Source: Phycisphaeraceae bacterium (GTDB taxonomy: Bacteria > Planctomycetota > Phycisphaerae > Phycisphaerales > UBA1924). Taken from it: a DNA stretch of 64,000 nt. Numbering within the stretch: the first letter of the stretch is position 1; every line of letters begins with the position of its first letter. Positions 63,002-64,000 of this stretch are shown here, one piece after another. The notes under the pieces are model-generated. The model saw only the letters and a program-made list of their open reading frames with translations. It did not search any database and was not told where the DNA came from. The DNA is taken from positions 124,001-188,000 of the forward strand of contig JAHBXD010000003.1 in assembly GCA_019636695.1 (NCBI GenBank), read 5' to 3'. The translations under genes were made by a program, and so were the position numbers.

Positions 63002-64000
63002 TCACCAGTCGAGCGGTCGTCGCCAGGTTTGGGCGAGGGCTTCGACATCAAGATCAACATCCGCCGCGCGCAGACGCCCCGAGGCATCTAACCGGCCGAT
63101 CACCGCCAGCGGTACACCCTGAAGCCGCTCCCGAACTGACTCAAGATCGCCCTCCGAGATTTCAAGCAGGTAGCGGCCGGGGGTCTCGGCAAACGCCGCG
63201 ACAAACGGATCGGCATGCACCGCCGCCAGTTCGATCTTCGCGCCGATCCGAGCCTTTGGCGCTGAGCCGCCGATCAGCATCTCGGCCACGGCGATCAGCA
63301 CGCCACCATCTGAAACATCGTGTGCGGCGACCACCAGCCCTGCCTGCATGCACGCATGCACCGCACGTGCTGCGACCGGCCCGGCGTTGAGATCGACGCG
63401 CGGGATCGAACGATCCGCTTCGGCGGTCAGTCCGATGGCCCGCTGAAGGTGCGAGCCGCCGAGGGCGACCTCGGTCTTCCCCACCAGTACCAGGATATTG
63501 CCTGGGGTCTTGGCGTCACTGGTCGGGCAGCCGGTTACGTCGGGCACGATGCCTATGCCGGTAATCAGCAGTGTCGGCGGGATTTCGATGGTACGTCCAT
63601 CTTCGGTGGTGAACTGGTTGTTCAGCGAATCCTTCCCGCTGACAAAGGGTGTGCGGTAGGCCTTGGCGCCGTCGTAGCAGCCCTCCGCCGCACGCACGAG
63701 CGATCCGAGGTTCTCCGGCTTGCGGCAGCTCGGCCAGCAGAAATTGTCCAGGATGGCGACCCGAGCGGGATCGGCCCCGACGCACACGAGATTGCGAACG
63801 CACTCGTCAATCGAAGCGAGCGCCATGAGATAAGAATCTCCGCCGATGGAGGGGTCTCCGAACCACGTGGCCAATCCGCACGCCACGGCAAGCCCGCGAC
63901 CAGACCCCGGCACGGGTTCGATCACCGCGCCGTCACCCGGACCTCGCCCCTCCGGCCCGACCAGCGGCTTGATAACCGTGTTCCCCTGCACCTCATGGTC
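63002..64000 (-). CDS. purL: Phosphoribosylformylglycinamidine synthase subunit PurL, C-terminal part
   Basis: The visible 332 codons are the C-terminal region of the single-subunit PurL that makes FGAM from FGAR, glutamine-derived ammonia and ATP in purine synthesis. The reading frame is open at the window edge and begins DHEVQGNTVIKPLVGP, so the N-terminal half lies outside. Seen: GLATWFGDPSIGGDSYLMAL, VGADPARVAILDNFCWPSCR, TPFVSGKDSLNNQF, VVAAHDVSDGGVLIAVAEM. The ending near VPLAVIGRLDASG is typical of the short PurL. The 75-bp gap before the next gene holds nothing evident. Confidence 0.95.
   Translation of the reverse strand, partial: DHEVQGNTVIKPLVGPEGRGPGDGAVIEPVPGSGRGLAVACGLATWFGDPSIGGDSYLMALASIDECVRNLVCVGADPARVAILDNFCWPSCRKPENLGSLVRAAEGCYDGAKAYRTPFVSGKDSLNNQFTTEDGRTIEIPPTLLITGIGIVPDVTGCPTSDAKTPGNILVLVGKTEVALGGSHLQRAIGLTAEADRSIPRVDLNAGPVAARAVHACMQAGLVVAAHDVSDGGVLIAVAEMLIGGSAPKARIGAKIELAAVHADPFVAAFAETPGRYLLEISEGDLESVRERLQGVPLAVIGRLDASGRLRAADVDLDVEALAQTWRRPLDW

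Overview
GC-rich chromosomal DNA, most likely from a Phycisphaerae-type planctomycete (phylum Planctomycetota). Four things point there: two secreted proteins with the planctomycete form of the PEP-CTERM-like anchor (Pro-rich turn, short hydrophobic segment, RRR tail), a non-canonical EF-Tu switch I, an outer-membrane gene set (lpxD, lpxC, OmpH/Skp, TolC-type channel), and many small lipoproteins. No plasmid, phage or CRISPR signature is visible. The taxonomic call is inference.

Layout. 1-2 kb: an AlbA_2/Schlafen-type gene cut in two by a 986-bp IS5-family element with a perfect 9-bp target duplication. 2-5 kb: groES, a 76-codon gene and groEL, with a 143-bp inverted-repeat element in the operon. 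5-9.5 kb: a PEP-CTERM protein that looks like a permuted C13/caspase-fold peptidase, rmuC, and a second PEP-CTERM protein. 9.9-14.8 kb: translation/transcription block tRNA-Thr, tuf, rpmG, tRNA-Trp, secE, nusG, rho. 15-17.7 kb: iscS-iscU-iscA, with a frameshifted four-helix-bundle gene between iscS and iscU. 17.8-25.5 kb: ACT protein, DUF3303 protein, HDOD protein, S9 peptidase, DciA-like protein, obgE, and a kinase-phosphoesterase pair. 25.7-33.2 kb: amidase-like protein, small lipoprotein, two SPOUT methyltransferases around a tandem thioredoxin-fold protein, uppP, a KBL-type PLP enzyme and a Tat-exported TIM-barrel protein. 33.2-43.7 kb: TolC-like channel, SH3-type protein, FIST protein, lipoprotein, fumarylacetoacetase, rplS, deoC and an MsbA-like ABC exporter. 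43.8-49.5 kb: ompH-lpxD-lpxC, citrate synthase and aroB. 49.7-55 kb: a ParA ATPase fused to a glycogen-binding (CBM48) domain, a MinD-like protein without a P-loop, PlsC, and a serpin-like lipoprotein. 55-64 kb: class IV aminotransferase, a ketosynthase pair (one member apparently dead) split by a GxxExxY gene, a membrane-anchored secreted protein, an orphan TssB-TssC sheath fusion, a META-domain lipoprotein and the 3' part of purL.

The strongest candidates for something undescribed are the ParA-CBM48 fusion with its MinD-like neighbour (possible positioning of polyglucan granules), the ketosynthase/chain-length-factor-like pair, the permuted legumain-like protein, and the short repeat elements near groEL and iscU. 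All functions come from reading the sequence; no database search was possible.
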